From Lepidurus packardi (Eukaryota > Arthropoda > Branchiopoda > Notostraca > Triopsidae), in contig JAKZAN010000002.1 in the NCBI GenBank assembly GCA_023053545.1, positions 9,916,790-9,980,789 on the forward strand: 64,000 nucleotides of DNA. The letters are read 5' to 3'. The translations under genes were made by a program, and so were the position numbers. Below the pieces are notes generated by a model. It was not told the DNA's origin. It saw only the letters and a list, made by a program, of their open reading frames with translations, and did no database searches. Each line of letters begins with the position of its first letter. Within the stretch, counting starts at the first letter, position 1. Positions 25,201 through 39,718 of this stretch are shown one piece after another.

Positions 25201-28200
25201 CTCGTGTCCAGGAATGCGAAGTGGGTTGCAGTGGTTATAAGTCCAAATAGCATTCCTTGAAACTATAGTAACAATCTGGGAGTCATAGAAATCTGGGATT
25301 CATAGAAAACTCTTGGAGTTTTTTTCCAAGTTTTTCTCTACATGTTTCTTTTTGTTACGCTTTTTAATGTCTAGTCTGGAAAACCCTCTGGATGCATGCT
25401 TCGCAGTCTTATTTGCATATCTACGATCCTAAACAACTCCGAGTAACATTTCTCTACCTAAATTGCCATAAAACTGATAATTTTTTTTAAAAATCTTTAT
25501 GCTTTTTCTCTTTTTTTGTGTATGTGCAAAGTGTATACTGCCTTAGCAAAGCAAATGTTCCAGTCTCTGAAACTTTTTTTTTCTTTACTCCTGTTGTCTT
25601 CATTTCGAACAAGAACTGGTTTACATAGTAGTAATTTGCATTACGTTTAAGAGTTTGCTGCAGCAATTTGCACAGCTACACAGAACATGAGCATATAAGA
25701 CGTTAAATGGCTAGTTTCCAACCTGACGTTAAGTAAGACAAAAAACGAAAATGCGCGAGAGAATGAAAGCAATTTATTCAGCAACGTTTGATTGCATCCG
25801 CGGCATTTTGGGCGCAGCATTCATTGTTGCTCTCTAACCTGAATGCAAAGCGTCTCCTTTGCTTGTACTTCCTTTTATTACTTGTAATGCTCTGTCTAGT
25901 TAGTGATCCGTGAACGCAGAAAAAAGGAACTGCTTTTTCTTGCTCATTGCTCGCTGGGCTTTCAAAATCAAATACCATACAAACGCCTCCCTTTTTATTA
26001 ACTTAGGGGTGGGATGAGACCAAATTTGTTACGATCGTCTGTGTTTTCCCCTTGAGACGTGTAGATCTTGAACTGTTTCTAGTAGCTGAGCTTGCCAAGC
26101 AGGCATTTATTGGTCGTCATCGGATGAGTCATGAAGCGTAACTGGCCTATTTAAAACCTATTGACATAACAAACTGCGCTTCGTATTCCCCTAGGACTGA
26201 ACGTTCTCAACTTTGGAATCTGTTTATACTAAAAAAAAAAAAAAGATTCATTTTTCCCCCCTCGCGCTCTCTAAGGACCTACGTAATATAGGCTTACATA
26301 AGGTAGGTCCTTTATTTGGCAGTAGGCTAGGGGATTCCACGGAAGACTGGTACATTTTGCACGTTTTTATTGGTGCTTGGGGAGAGATTTTGGGCACAAA
26401 ATAGGAGACTCTAATTCTATATAGATGCCAGAAAAGAACGCTCAGAAATTCGAAACAAAAGAGTCACGCGTAGATTAAGGAACGAGCACCGTTTTTTCGA
26501 TTTTTTATTGTATTTTTTTTCTCTTGTGTGCTCTGATACCATGGGACTGCAGTGGCCATTTAATATACATTAAGATCCAAGGGATATTCAGGTGACAGGA
26601 GTCTGTCGTGGGAAAATCTGCACCTGTTTTATATTGGTCTTTTTAGACAAGGCCACAACACGAGTAAGAAAAGCTGCCGCTTGTGTATGAGAGAAAAAAG
26701 GTCGAAATATGAAGGCTTATGTGGGAGTGTAGCAGAAGGTTTCATTTCTAGGTTCTAACATATGGCAATATCCAGTAAGGCTATAACTGTGGGTGAGCTG
26801 GTATTACTTGCGGTATTTTTGTTCTCTCTTGCCAAAGTTACTGATAAGCTCCTGCAAAGGGAAGCAATAAGATTATAGGACACGAAGGCAAAAGCTTGCT
26901 GGAAGAAAGGGTCAATATTGGTTCAGAGTTTGAAGAGAGTTTAGACAATACAATGTTAGTAGAGCGGCGATGGTACTGGCACCGTAGCAATACAGCATGA
27001 CACACCAGCTTTTGGGTTGAGTGCCCGGGTTTGAACGGTTGAAGAGTGTTTTCTATGGGTCGGCGCACACTTCCGAAACTGCACCAGGAACTGTTATATA
27101 TCCAATCTCCCCGATCGATTTATTAAGAAAACAATGTCAAACTATGTGGACTCCTCGTATGGGTTATGCATTACATAGCTGAGAATTTTGGTAGAAAGTT
27201 TGAAACTAGATATGAAAAAGTCCGTTTGATATGAGAAGAAAAGTGTCCGTGCTTTATAGTTATATCTGGAACGTTTCCTTTCGAAATCTGTAGAAAGTAG
27301 AAAGGATTTCAAATGTTTGAAAGCGGTGTTCGTTTTGAGTCTTCGAGATTGAAATCTTGCTATCGTGCTGGCTCACAATTGAACGATTTACTTCTGCATT
27401 GTTACTTCAGGAAGTAACCAAATCACAAGTATGTCTGCAATGGTCCAAAGTTGAAGGTAAACGTGGGAGCGATTGTGCAAGGCCTTGGAGCTTGTTCAGT
27501 AGGAAAAGAATCCCATGGGATTAAGATACCGAAGAAGTGAGCTTTTGGGTCTTGTCTGTCAATATTTACTCCTTTTTTGTGGCCGTAAAGGAAAACAAAC
27601 TTGAGGAAGCTGCGACTTTCCCTTCGATCAGAACCATGGCGAAGTATGTAGAAAGAATCCAAAAGGCACAGAGCTTTTTTGGGAGTTCTAACATACTTCA
27701 GCGATGAAATACAAGTTTTTGGCTCGGTGTAATGTATACACATGAAGCAATTCCCGCACGGGACTATATGGAAGTTTAGGAGTACCTAAAGGTTATGTAT
27801 ACGCCAGCACTATTTGCGGAACAAGGAAAATACAGGAGAGTTGCTGCAGCCTAGGTACAGACCACGTTTTCGTAAGAAAGTATGACATGGTGTAAGCCCT
27901 GGATTTGGGTATTTGCGAAAACAGGATTTTCCAAAACTTGTGACGATATTTGGTTCATTTCTTTCATCCCTTGAGGCATGGTTCTGCCATCCGAATGTTT
28001 GTCTTTCTTTGACAGTCTTGTTATGGGAGGTTGTAACTGTATACTGTTTAACTTACGTCTGCCCACGTTGTAATTTACCATTGGAAACATAGAGGAAGCT
28101 TGAGAGGTATTCAACAGTCTAATACTAAAATTCCATCACGCTATTTCTTCCCAACACAATGCAGTTTCGAAAGTTTTGAAGACTTAATACATTTCTTGGT

Positions 28201-29861
28201 GTAATATCAGACTGTTTATGGACTTCAAAGGAAAAGCTAAGAGCGTTAGCACTGAAACCTAGCTATGCTGCCATGGGTTCTTGTATTTGACTCTGTCCCG
28301 CCTAAGGCTATGCCGCAGCAATCAAATAAATGAGTCAACCTTTCAGGCCTTTACTGAGTTAATAATTTGGCTTTGTCTTAGACTTTACTTTATAAACTTC
28401 TCTTTCACAATTCTACCATTCCCGACAGGGATTCAATTACCCTATACTGTAACTTGGTGTTTGTCCAGAGCTTAGGGCAAAGGGAAAGTAATTGATCGTA
28501 CAGTATTTCTTATACATTACTATACCAAGATAAAGTGTATGTGTCCGGTACGCGCGTCCTTTTCCTTATTTATTAACCTTTTTCGTAGTTATTAAAGGAC
28601 GGAGTTTATATTGCCCTTTGCTCTGCAAGTTGACGGTTGACAACTTGAAATTTATGCTGAAGAAATACGCGCATCATATAGTTAGGAGAGTTTGCTGGCT
28701 TTGATTCTTTGACATAGTTTAGTGTTTCAGAAACTTTGGCCAATTTTAGTTCTCCATGAGTGCGTTGCAACCCAAGCTGTGTAATATAAGTAGTGTTTTT
28801 ATTGAATTGACTCCAGTGCAAACTAGAGATGTGTTGACAAGGGGGATTTCAATCCCAAGTTGTTGTGCTGGCTCCGCAAAGCTTCCAATTCATTACGATT
28901 AAACCCACGTACTGGGTTCCGTCAATAACATTTATTGGATTCTATCGCAATTCTAAGCCTGAAAAAAATAAAAGAAATGGAAAACCACTTGCACTATTCA
29001 GTACACAGGATTATAACGTTGAGCTGCACCGTTCCCATCGTAACTGGTTGACGGCGTGGGTTGTCGTTGCGAAGTGCTATATTTTGTTAATAACAGGACA
29101 AGAAAAGTACTAAAGTACTTTATTAAAGAACAACTCGATCAGTTCCGTGGCGCTAGAATAATAAAATATGCCCGAGTTTTTATTAAGCTTTGTGTATATT
29201 TCGTATATCATAAGGAGCATGCATCAAGCACCGTGACAAGTAGCATGTATTCATAATTTCTGCTGTGTAATCGTCTCGAGATGCGACTTTTTACTGGGAT
29301 GTATGTAATTTTTTTCATCCCACAGTTATGCAAGTAATTCTCCAGGAATTAATTGTCTCTGATATATTGTACGCAAGGCTACTACTAGATCCCCCCCCCC
29401 CCCCTCTCCCCAAAAAAATCTTCCCTCCCTTATCAGAAACTTTGGTTTGGAAAATTTTAAATGTATCACCATCCAAATTGCTAAGATTTGAAGTTGCAGC
29501 CGAAGTTTTGAAAAGACGGAAATGTAACAAAGAAAGGGTTAATTTAATCTGTACAGAGCCAGAGCGTATCACAATAAGTCAAGTATGGTAATTAACGAGT
29601 TAAAGGAGCATTATCTTTTACCCCTTTTTGCTTGTTGCGTTTTTTTTCGACCTCTTGTGGGCAATATGGTAAACATTGATAGTACTTTATTTCTTTCGTC
29701 ATTGAGGATTTTTTTTTTATTTTCTTGGCTTAAAATGTTTGCTCAGAGCAACGAAAAATCCGATCACGAGAACAATGTTTCGTTTTCCCATGGCAGAGGT
29801 TTCCTGATCTCTGCCTCCATTTCATCAATTTTTTTTTATTCTTTTTTAGTTGGGTGGGCTT
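22240..29861. other. gene-poor spacer
   Basis: About 7.6 kb without a gene I can support. It contains the diverged family-1 MITE at 24384-24793 and a 14-base C run at 29391-29404. Open frames are short and have neither splice-compatible partners nor domain-like features. The last few hundred bases next to moody (29.5-29.86 kb) are T-rich on + and contain several AATAAA signals on -, so they are probably the moody 3' UTR. Confidence 0.5.
24384..24793. mobile_element. diverged MITE, copy 2 (family 1)
   Basis: The left end taaggccatggtgtagtgg and the degenerate right end cttgaagtacaccgagac correspond to the termini of the element at 5901-6345. The interior shares ttctgacaaaaaa and gcatcagtgcc with the copy at 36439-36834. 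It is more decayed than copy 1 and has no coding capacity. Confidence 0.65.
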
Positions 29862-32800
29862 TTAAGCTTTCTGTGACATGCTGCGACTGATGCCGGGTCG
29901 GTTATTACCTAACACTGCCGCCTCGCTGGTATGGTTCGCCATCTTGCACGTGAGTAGGTTTTTGTAAGCTTGGCGGTATTCGGAGCTCATCGCTACATAA
30001 ATGATCGGGTTGATGGAAGTAGTTAGGTAAATGAGCACGTAGCTCAGAATGTTCAAAATCCGCAGATCCGTTTCTTTGCTCATGAGTTTGACGATAGTGA
30101 TGGGCATGTAACAGACCACGAAAGAGATGAATATGACGAGAATCATCTGCAAGAGTTTACGATCTTTGGGTGTCATTCGTCCTGCATGAAGAGCTCGCTT
30201 GGCGCGAGTGGAGCGCCGCGTTAATACGTTGGTAACATGAGCCAACGCCAGGTTCATGGGTTGCGAAGTATTGCTGATGCCACATTCCGGGCCGCGGCGG
30301 GAGTAATTATGGGAGTCCATCGAGTGAGTCGACACGGGCGAAGATAACTCAGTAGGAGTGGGACTGACAGATCGCGACGGCGGTGTTTGACGTCCTGATG
30401 ATGCCGTTAAAAGTTGGGCTTTCCCGATATTGCTGCTGCCACTACCATTGCTACCGTTTCCCCCGCCGAAATCGAACGAAAGACTCCGATGGGATCGGGT
30501 GCCTCCCGATGCCGAAGAAATCGAAGCTGTCTCAATACGAATATCCGGAATGGATAAGCGACTGGCGTCCCATGCACCCGGCTGGGAACTGAATTGCTGT
30601 AGCAATTCGCCTGTGGCCGGATCCCTATCGTCGTCTAGCACACTGCCATGATCCACTTCAATGCGAACGGAAGATTTTTTCGTCCCTTTCCATCTACAGA
30701 CAACAAAATCAAAGCAACGCCCTCCAATAAAATGGGAAAGATAGGGAGATAAAGAGTAGGAAAAAGAAAGGAAGAGGAGGGTAAGGAGAAATCTGAAGCA
30801 AAAAATTATTCATGGGGCAGTAAAACTGAGCTTGTTCTCCCGTGTCGGTCTGCCCATTTCTTTGGCGCATTCGTGGAGCACTTGAAGAAATTGAGGAAAA
30901 ATCTTTAGCCTGCAGTAAAGATCATCACCCTTCTTCCTCCTCTCCACAAGCAACTTTGCGAGCGAGATTTCAAGGAAATAAAAAATGGAGGGAAAAGGGT
31001 CCATTTATCAAGCGCTTCTCCCCCCAACTGAAAGCAAACATGGGAGCTTGAAATAACTAGCACGTCGAACAAGATGGATTGCCCGAGCTCTCTTTTTGGC
31101 AAGGAGTTACTGCCTTAGAATGCTGTGTGGCTTTCTTTGGTGAGAAGCTTTTTGAAGTTTTAATGATGGGGTAAGCAGGGAGGTAGACAGAAAGAGGAAG
31201 AGGGAAAAGTTTATATGGACGAGAATTACCTTAAAATAGTGGCGGATTTGGCAGGAGTTTGAAGAATGGTAATGGAGGGCTTTTTGTTATGCAAAATGTG
31301 CTCGGTGGAGGGCCGTCGTTGATGGCAGGGCGTTACGGGAGGCTGACTTTCATCTGACGTATCCGTGGATCCACTCGCCTGCTGTGACTCACAGCAAGTC
31401 AGGTTGAAAGAAGAAGCTTCCTTGGTGCCCGGAGTGGGTGGACATAAACGCGTTGTCCCGGACTTGGCGCGTTGATGACTCTCGCCATTACCACTTCCTT
31501 CTGCGCCACCGCTACCGTCTGGCAGCGCCCCGGTAGGGCCCGCGGCACCACCGGGTCCCTTGCCTCGGGAGGCAGCCGCGGCTTTCCGAACGATGAAGAA
31601 GATCCGCGCGTAGCACACCACGATGGCCACGCAAGGCAGCATGAAGGCCACAACAAAGAGGAATTCTTTGGGCGATTTGTGGCTCATCGCGTCTGGAAGA
31701 ATGGAGCAGCTCCCGATACCGTAATCCAAGCCAAACTTGCCCCATTTGCCCAGTAAAGTCGGAATGAGCGAACCAAAGCAGCCGACCCATGTCAGAGCAA
31801 TCATGATCCATAAATGACGGCGTTTATAAAGCCTATCGACAGAAACGAATGAAGAAAGGGGGGTGAATAGGCACGTTTTAGCTTTTATGTGGCGTGTTTA
31901 TCCTTAAGAGCCTTCAACAACAGACAACGGAAGGAATAGCGCGTTTAACGCAGAAAGAGATGCATCAAAATCCCAACGTAAAAGACTTAAAAGGGAAAGG
32001 AGCTAAAAAGAGCACGCGCTTACTTGGGATACCAGCGTGGATGGCCGATCATGACATATCGATTCAAAGTAATGGCCAGGATGGTGAAGATGGAAACGGC
32101 CAGCAATCCATAGCGTAAAAGAGGAAAGAGCTGGCATAATACATCGCCATGAACCCAGTCGCGGTGGTAGAAAAGCGAAGTGGCCAATGGGAGATTGAAA
32201 CAGCAGAACATCAAATCCGAAACACTCAAGTTGATGATGAAAATGGCGGTGGCGCTCCGAACCTGAAAACAGACACAAATTACCCCATTGATAATGTATT
32301 CGAAAAAGGAAAACAAACAAAAAAGAATGGCTGTACACCTGCTACCGCTCTTTTTCCACTGCAAACTCGATGATATGGACAAAGAGAAACGTAAATAAAA
32401 CGAAAGAAAGGAAAAAAAAATACCAGCAAGCATGATGTTGCTGGAGAAAAACTATAGAGAAACCTGACGTAAGAACATCCTTCACTGCGTTTACTATCGA
32501 CGCGGTGGAGGCTGCAGTGCGGAAAGTGGGAACAAATCATAGTCGGAAGCACGAGAGCTCCCAGTAGATATTTCTGGCTTCGTGGAAGTACCAAGCTGAG
32601 CAGCAAAGTTTTCCCTTCACTTGGACCTTGAAAGGTTTCTTCCATTATAAACGCTTGATGCACATGAGCGCGCAGTATAGTGTGTGTGGCTGTGGTTCGT
32701 TTATTCCGGGGCTTTATACAGTAATTTTTCGGACAATCCTGCGAAAGGGGACGTCGACAACGGCGTGCTCAGGTGAATTATGTGTTCGTAAAAGCACTCA

Positions 32801-35800
32801 TCATGGCGATGAGTGCTTTTGTGAACACAGAGATTCAGTTGGAGTCACCGCGTTCTTCAAGACTGTTATTATAGTTTCGGACGTAGTAATTCCGGAACTG
32901 TTTACGGGATACACCGCGGAGCTAGTTTCGCGAGCCAGTAGTCGTTTGGAGGAAGGCCGCACGAGATATTCCGAATAAATGACAACGAAAGGAGAGAGAC
33001 ATTGCAACCGCAAAACCGTGGTGGAAATTTGGTGACCATTCTACTGTTACATTGGAAACATTACACGGAAAAAGCTGTCCGAAAGATTTCCAAGGACAAA
33101 GTTGGGAAAAGACGGGTCGGTAAGCCAGCTTTGTTTTGCTCGTGCCAGCTTCTTGGCACAGTTAAGCTTAAACCAACAGTAGTTTGCTCCCTCGCGCCTG
33201 TTAAAAACTCGAACAAGACTCTTTTCTTTGCCAAGTGTCGGGCCAAGTTTGGCCTCATTCATCATTCTAAGAGTCCTAAAGATCAAGCACCGCGGCCTTC
33301 TTTCTTATTGCAAGTCCTGGGGCGAGCGCGTGGCTAACTTAATTAATTATTCGCCGCTGGAAAAACACCCTTTCGATTAGTTCTCCTCGGCTCTTGGATG
33401 GATGAAAAGACTAGCGACAAAAAATTGCAGCACAATATCAAGTTGGGTCCAAGTATTCCGCTATAAAACTCGAAGCGTTCACACACGTTCGGGCGTTCAA
33501 CCATAAGCTTATGCATCTAGTCCGAATTTGCAGGGATTGGATGTGACAGCACTGATTGCAAACTTTTTTTGGGCACGACCCAACAAGCATAGTTAATCCC
33601 TTACCCGCCTGCCCCGCCACCCGTAAGCTGGGCAACGAAATACGTTCGAACGTTCGCGGTACCGACTAATGCCACATAATCTTCTGAAGGAAACGCACGG
33701 AATTGTTTCCGGTACTCGAAGAAGAGGAATCAGAACAAAAAAGAAAGAAAGGGAGGAATTCATTAAATACTTGTATGTCGCCATGGGCTGGTCTAGAAGC
33801 TTTGAGGTTAATATTTGTTGGGCGTCAAAATATGTAATGAATGACTTCTCGCCTCTTGCCTGCAGGGGTAAAAGATCGTGCTGCGTTGCCGAAAACTTTA
33901 ATGGAACGACACCGCCTAGGACCTATCAAAGTTTAAGACGCAAAATGGCGAGGCAAAGTTCAAGGCAAAGTTTGGGCCGCAGCCTTTGAGTAACGCAGCA
34001 GTCAGCTTCAAAGGAAACAGTTAAGCGCAACCGGTTGGTAAACAAATTAGTTATGGATTGATCTGCTACGTGTTTGTCGAATGAAAACAAAAAAGTTATG
34101 AATCGGTAAGGGAACAAGTTTCTGGAAACTCTTAACTCGTAAACTTGTAAACACACGAGCTAGGAATTCGTGCACCACCTTGGACTGTGGGAGAGGAATG
34201 GCTGTTAAATTATGTACTACATTTACATATTTATAACTAGGTGTCCCCGGTAAATTAAGTCGCGTTTGGCAGCCCCTCGACATAGGAGAACAGTGGACGA
34301 GTAATTTCTGCGTACCGGGGATACACAGCGCGTTTTCTGGGAAAAGAAACGTGAAGTCGGGGACTGTCCTCGTCTTTTCAAGCTACGTGTCCTGGCTGGC
34401 GACCAATTTTCTCAACACCAAGAACGTCTTCGACTGATCGTCTTATTTATGGGTTCAAGAAGCTCATCCAAACTAGAAATCAGCTCAGTCTACGCTCGCG
34501 GACAAGGTGAAGGTACTTCCACACACATCCAAACAAACACACACACAACATGAGGATCTCCCAAATAATGTTTGCGCTTCATCCGTGTCATAGCTTGTAT
34601 ACTGTTGCCCTTTGAACTTTCGGATTTGGCTTATTTCATTTTATGGATCAAGACGGGGCTGTTATCTTTCTTGGAGGAAGGTCAAACGTTTCCCGGCTCG
34701 AGTAGTTGGAGCACGAGTGCTTTAGCTTGGCAGTCGCAATATAACCCGGAAACCTGACTAAGTGTTTTCGGGAGTTTAAAGAAAGAGAGAGAGCGAAGAA
34801 GAAATGAAAACATAGGAACTGAATTAAGTGTTTTTCAAGGTCGGTTTCACTTCTCGGAATTTCTTTTCAAACCCGAAATATTACGACTGTAGAGCAGGAA
34901 GATATATGACCAACAACAGTCTGCCTGGGCTTGTACTATATTAGGAAAGAGGGGAGTCTATAACGATTGCATGTATTTAGCTCGCAAGTCATTTTCGGGT
35001 GGACCATAAAATACATGTTAAAACCGAAGGAAATTTCTTTTATGGCATTGGTGTATTTCCATTGCTGCAGTTGCGGTTTACGGGGTTTGTAGTTTGTGCC
35101 ATGAAAGTGCAAATGGTGCAATGGTTAGGGGGGAATGCTGTATTACTGCAATGGCTGGAAGGTTTTTGTAAGGAAAACCTATAGCGTGCCGCAGAAATGT
35201 TTTTTTGTGTATCTTCCGAAACGTTTCTCTAAGGAAGGATATATTGGGCAGTGGGGAGAACGGAAGACGCCCTTTGTCTGTTGTGTACTTCCGGCAGAGC
35301 ACCTGCAAGGTTTAGTCTTGGGGGTTTATTCCTGCAAGCGCATATCATCACGCCGTAGAAGTCGTGCGGCGAAAGAAATATTGTGAGAAGGATGTTGGTG
35401 ATGACTTGCTGACATGCACTTGGTAGGTGTTGTTCTGGCAAAGGCGCAAAAAACTCTATCGGATGTTTCCGATGCTGCAGCTGCGGGTTTGGCAGAGGAA
35501 GGTTTGGGATCGCCTGAAAGCCGTTTCCGTAGCGCTACACCCCCGAAGAATTGGATTACAATTGAGGCAGTGGAGCAGAAATAGGGAAAAGTTACTGCGA
35601 GCTGCAGTGTACACTAACCCGTCCGCCAGATATTCTGGAATTTATTACAAAGTCAACGGGTTCTACTGCCCCACCAACTGAGCCAGAAAGATACGACAGA
35701 ATTATTCACTATCATAGACGCGTTTACTTAATACCCAAGCCACATGCCGCCGGGAAATCCCAGCTCACCGAGCTCAGCTCCTTTCCTAATAGATCTGTGT

Positions 35801-38800
35801 TCTCTCTCGCCTTTGCAAAAGCTGCATTCTATGTAAACGCGATTTGTGCGGCTTGCTCTTCCGTAAAAAAAAGGAAACATCATGGCATCAGATTGATTTA
35901 ATTTTAAATTTCATTCGCAGCTTGCAAGCACCAAGTGAGATATTTTAGAAAGACAGAGAGCACGTTTAAGAATCTCTCATTTACGGGGTATGGGTTTAGT
36001 TCAGAGCGTATGATTATAGAATGGCGGCAGCTGTACGACACGCTCGTGTCGTTCCTTGTAACGGAAAAAACGTAAACACGCTTTTGGCGCTTTCAAATTT
36101 AAGGTATATTAATTAAATGAGGGGAACCAAAATGGAGAGGAGAAAGTACAACTTAAAGGGTAGTTCTGTGCTTTACTTAAAGGATTGTTCAGAAGAAAGT
36201 TGTCTACTATTGAAACGTCGGTCCAAGCTCGTGTTTGCTTCTATATTTTTATCTTTACGTATCTTCCAGTCAGCCCTTTTGGCGTTCCCTATAACGATAT
36301 GCGGTTTTGGCACTGGCTACCGGTCTTTTCCACAACGGCTAGTCGTTTTCTGGTTTCTAGCATCGGAATTAATCTAAGAAAAGGTCTTTGGGCTCTTTTC
36401 CCTGCTCTTTCCCTTGTGTCTCGCGTTTAAGATCCACTGTATAAGCTAGTGGAACCCTTATAAAGCATGGCACATTTAAATTCGAAAATTCTTATTCTCT
36501 GTGCAATATAATGAAATTGCATTGTGAAAGTATGGCATGGGATGTATAAATCCACTTTACCTGCTGATTTTCGTGTTTAATATCGGTTTCGCTAATTCTT
36601 TGCATAATGTTCAAGTTCTGAAAATTTTGAATATATCATTGATCAAAACCTTAAGCAGCAGGTAAAGTAGATTTTTTTACTAAGATATTATTAGAATTTT
36701 TTTTTTAATTATGTCTTTATGTTTCTTTTAATCTCTTGTTGAAAATTTATGAAATTATAATGAGAAATGGAATGACATCAGTGCCATCTTTTGACAAAAA
36801 ATTATCCACTACTTGCAGTACACCATGGCTTAAGCTTTTCTGTATTACTGTCGGTGCAGTTTCAAGAATGTAACTCCATTCCCCAAGCATAACAGTCCTT
36901 TTTGTATTATTATTTCATACTACAAAACGTGTTGAGAGCGACAAGAAGCTATATTGTTTATCTCGTCATTGTTTATGCCGGAGATTTATAAGCTTGCATG
37001 TTAAACAAAAGAAGTATAAACGTGTTCCAAGTTTCGCTTAAAAAGAATAAAGCGGTGAAAAGGAATTATTTTCTTTTTGGTTAAGCAAAGCTGGGAGCTT
37101 CGGAGTTAATGGAGCGATGGAAAGCTGTAGTAACCCACCATGCTGCCGTAAGCTTCTATTACATTTCTTGGTATATATGCGTCTCCTCAATTCTGGACTG
37201 GGGGAAACAATTCCTTAAATTTCCTTGAGTGCAATTAACAATGGAGGTTGCGTAAAAAGGATAATCTTTTGGACTTTTGGAAGGAATGTAAAAGAGAGCC
37301 AGAGAGAAAGGGGAGGACTGTTAATTGAATTCAAGTTGCTTGACAAAGTGCACAAACTGGAAAAACTGATAGTAGAACTTAATTAGCTCTATCATAGGAG
37401 GGGTTTTGGGAGTTAAGCTTGGCATACGACATAGTTTCTTCTTTTTTTTGCGTTCAATACTGCTGTCTAGAGCTGTCTTAGCCAAGTAGAATGGGTTTTT
37501 GTATGTAGAGGGACCCAAAGGGTGACGGGGCTACGATTTATCTGGGCAGAATGTCTCAAGTTTTGTCATTTGACAAGCGTCGTCGCTGACGCCGCTTGGC
37601 CCAGGCCAGAAAGTCAAAGAACAGCAGCAAAGCGATAACGGCCCAAAGGACAGACAGGATTTGGTGGTCTGCTGTACCACAAAGGCGACGCCTGTAGATG
37701 GATGAATGCAAAACAAGAGGGGATCTCATGGCGGACACTTTGTTGTACTCCTCTTTCTTTCCCTATATCTACCACGTGGACGTTTCTGTGCTTCTGACAG
37801 CCTCAATCATTCCTGCGGCCGACTCTAGTAGATCTCCCTGGCGTCTAGCCTTGTTTATTACATTCCATTGGAGTTGGGTAACGCTTGTTCTTCTGCTCCA
37901 TAAGTCCCGCGAAGTGTACAAAGTCATGTGTAGTAGGTCACCTCATGACAAGCTATGCGGGTAAACGTATGCAGATTCTTACAGGGGAGATAATTGTGTT
38001 TTATACTGATGACTTCGTTGCCCGTTCTCCCGCTGAAAGTTAGCAAAAAGTAGATTTCCAGCTGTAGAGATAGCATCGCGGTAATAGGCAATTTAGTGGC
38101 TGAAAGTGGGATCATAATCTAGTGTCGGTCTATAATCATCGTTATTGCTAGAAGTTGTATGAATGCTAGATAGACCCCAGCCTGTGAACAGTGCTATTGT
38201 CGGGAGTGCGAGTACAGTATTGGATCGCTGTTTTGCGGCTTTTGTGGTCTTCTTTGGGATAACGTGTAATCGTTCGCGGCAAAAGCACCAACTCGTTTAT
38301 ATAGCATGCATACGCAAGTTAAATTGCTTAGGATATAAAGTTTGGGCAGGAAAATGGTTAGCAATGAAAGCTACCGAGTTTTCTGGTTGCAGGATAATTG
38401 GCGTGAGCGTTGATGAGACTGGAACATGCAACCACGCACGACAATCAAGATTAAGAGCTTGAAAAGGTTTGAGGTTTAAGGTGGGTGGTTTCTGGTTTGA
38501 CTTGGGCTTAACGACATCACGTGGTAAGAGCCCGTCTGCCCTGACATAAGAGAGTGTGGCGGTGAATGGGTTGTCATTAAGATAGGTATCTTATCAGAGC
38601 GTCGTCATGCCAAGACGCCAGGAACGCCCTACAACTCCATTGACTTTGAATAACAACCCCGCTTAAAAAAAAAAAAAAGAATGAACCCTTACCGCTGGAG
38701 AACTCATGCAGGAACTGCGTTGCGTGTGCGTTCATTTGAGTTAAATTCGGGGTCGAGAGCAGCCTATTTTTGAGTTTCCCCATAGTATAATAGTTTGCCG

Positions 38801-39718
38801 TGCCCCACTGAAAACGGATTTTTAGTCAACTACGGTTCTTAGCGCGCTGAGCAGGCTAAGTTAGCATATATTAACAACAGTTTTCTATTCTTTTTCTTGG
38901 AAAAAAATGCTGGTATTCCTTTCAATTTTCCGGAGGATCGATTTACAGTTCAGCCTGGTTTCCCCTTTGCGTCTTTGATATTTTACGGAGACTGATATGG
39001 GAATGCGGTATAGCAAATTTCGCCCTGGTGGGATGAACTTGCCCCACTTGAGCAACAGAACCCAAAGAAAAAAATGATCCTTTTGCCTCGCTTTCTTCGT
39101 TCCATATAGACCAAGTGACCCTCTGGAAAGAAATAAGATAAATTGATAAAAAGGAGATGGAGAAAAAATGACCCAAAGAAAGATCGTTTCTTCTATTGCC
39201 TTTTTTGTAGAGTGGCAAATATCTCGATAGAATCTAGCAAAAGGGAGCCATTGTGCCTAGAAGAAGGTAATCTGTGCACAACTCGGTTAAGAGTTTAGTT
39301 TCCTTTTTTTCTACAACTGACTAATAGAAGAAAACGATCTAAAAAGAAAGAGATTGTTGAACGCGAGCCATGAATTCACACTTCAGGGTCTCAACCTCCC
39401 AGTTGGAGGGGGGAGGACTTTTTTGGGGGGTGTTGTTATTCGTCTCTCAGTTTTAATTGGGAAACAAAATCCCAGTTTGTCTGTTACTGCTGACGGAATT
39501 ATGATGCCCTGAAACCTTACCTTGCCATAACGAACTAACGCGATGATTGTAATTAGGTTGCCTGGAATGCCCACCAAGATAAAAATGACACAGGCGGCGA
39601 CAGCGAAATTGAGGAGCGAGTCAGGATAGTTGTGGAACAAGAGATGGTGATGATGTGGAACAGTTGCGAATGAATCATTGGCCAGCGTGTAGTTATTGAT
39701 GCTACTCCATTCCTCCAT
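29862..39718 (-). CDS. moody: moody, rhodopsin-family GPCR
   Basis: Orthologue of Drosophila moody, a glial receptor that maintains the blood-brain barrier. Exons on -: 39718-39521, 32262-32024, 31832-31230, 30693-29862; phases 0, 2 and 2 agree, giving 623 residues. The ATG at 39718 starts an N-terminus with glycosylation sites (NNYT, NDS). TM1 carries GNL; TM2 is in IFIINLSVSDLMFCCF; TM3 ends in TLNRYVMI, so NRY replaces the usual DRY. The third intracellular loop is very long (about 250 residues, Gly/Ser-rich). TM6 contains FVVCYMPITIVK and TM7 has NPIIY. AATAAA on - lies just past the stop (29840-29835). The first intron is 7.3 kb. Confidence 0.92.
32263..39520 (-). other. moody intron 1 (7.3 kb)
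   Basis: Separates the N-terminus/TM1 exon from the TM2-TM3 exon. It contains the third family-1 MITE copy (36439-36834). I found no nested gene: the open frames on both strands are short and unsupported. Confidence 0.6.
36439..36834. mobile_element. diverged MITE, copy 3 (family 1)
   Basis: The left part shares agtggaaccctta and the right part shares tgacatcagtgccatctttt and cttgcagtacaccatggctt with the elements at 24384 and 5901. It lies inside moody intron 1. Confidence 0.65.
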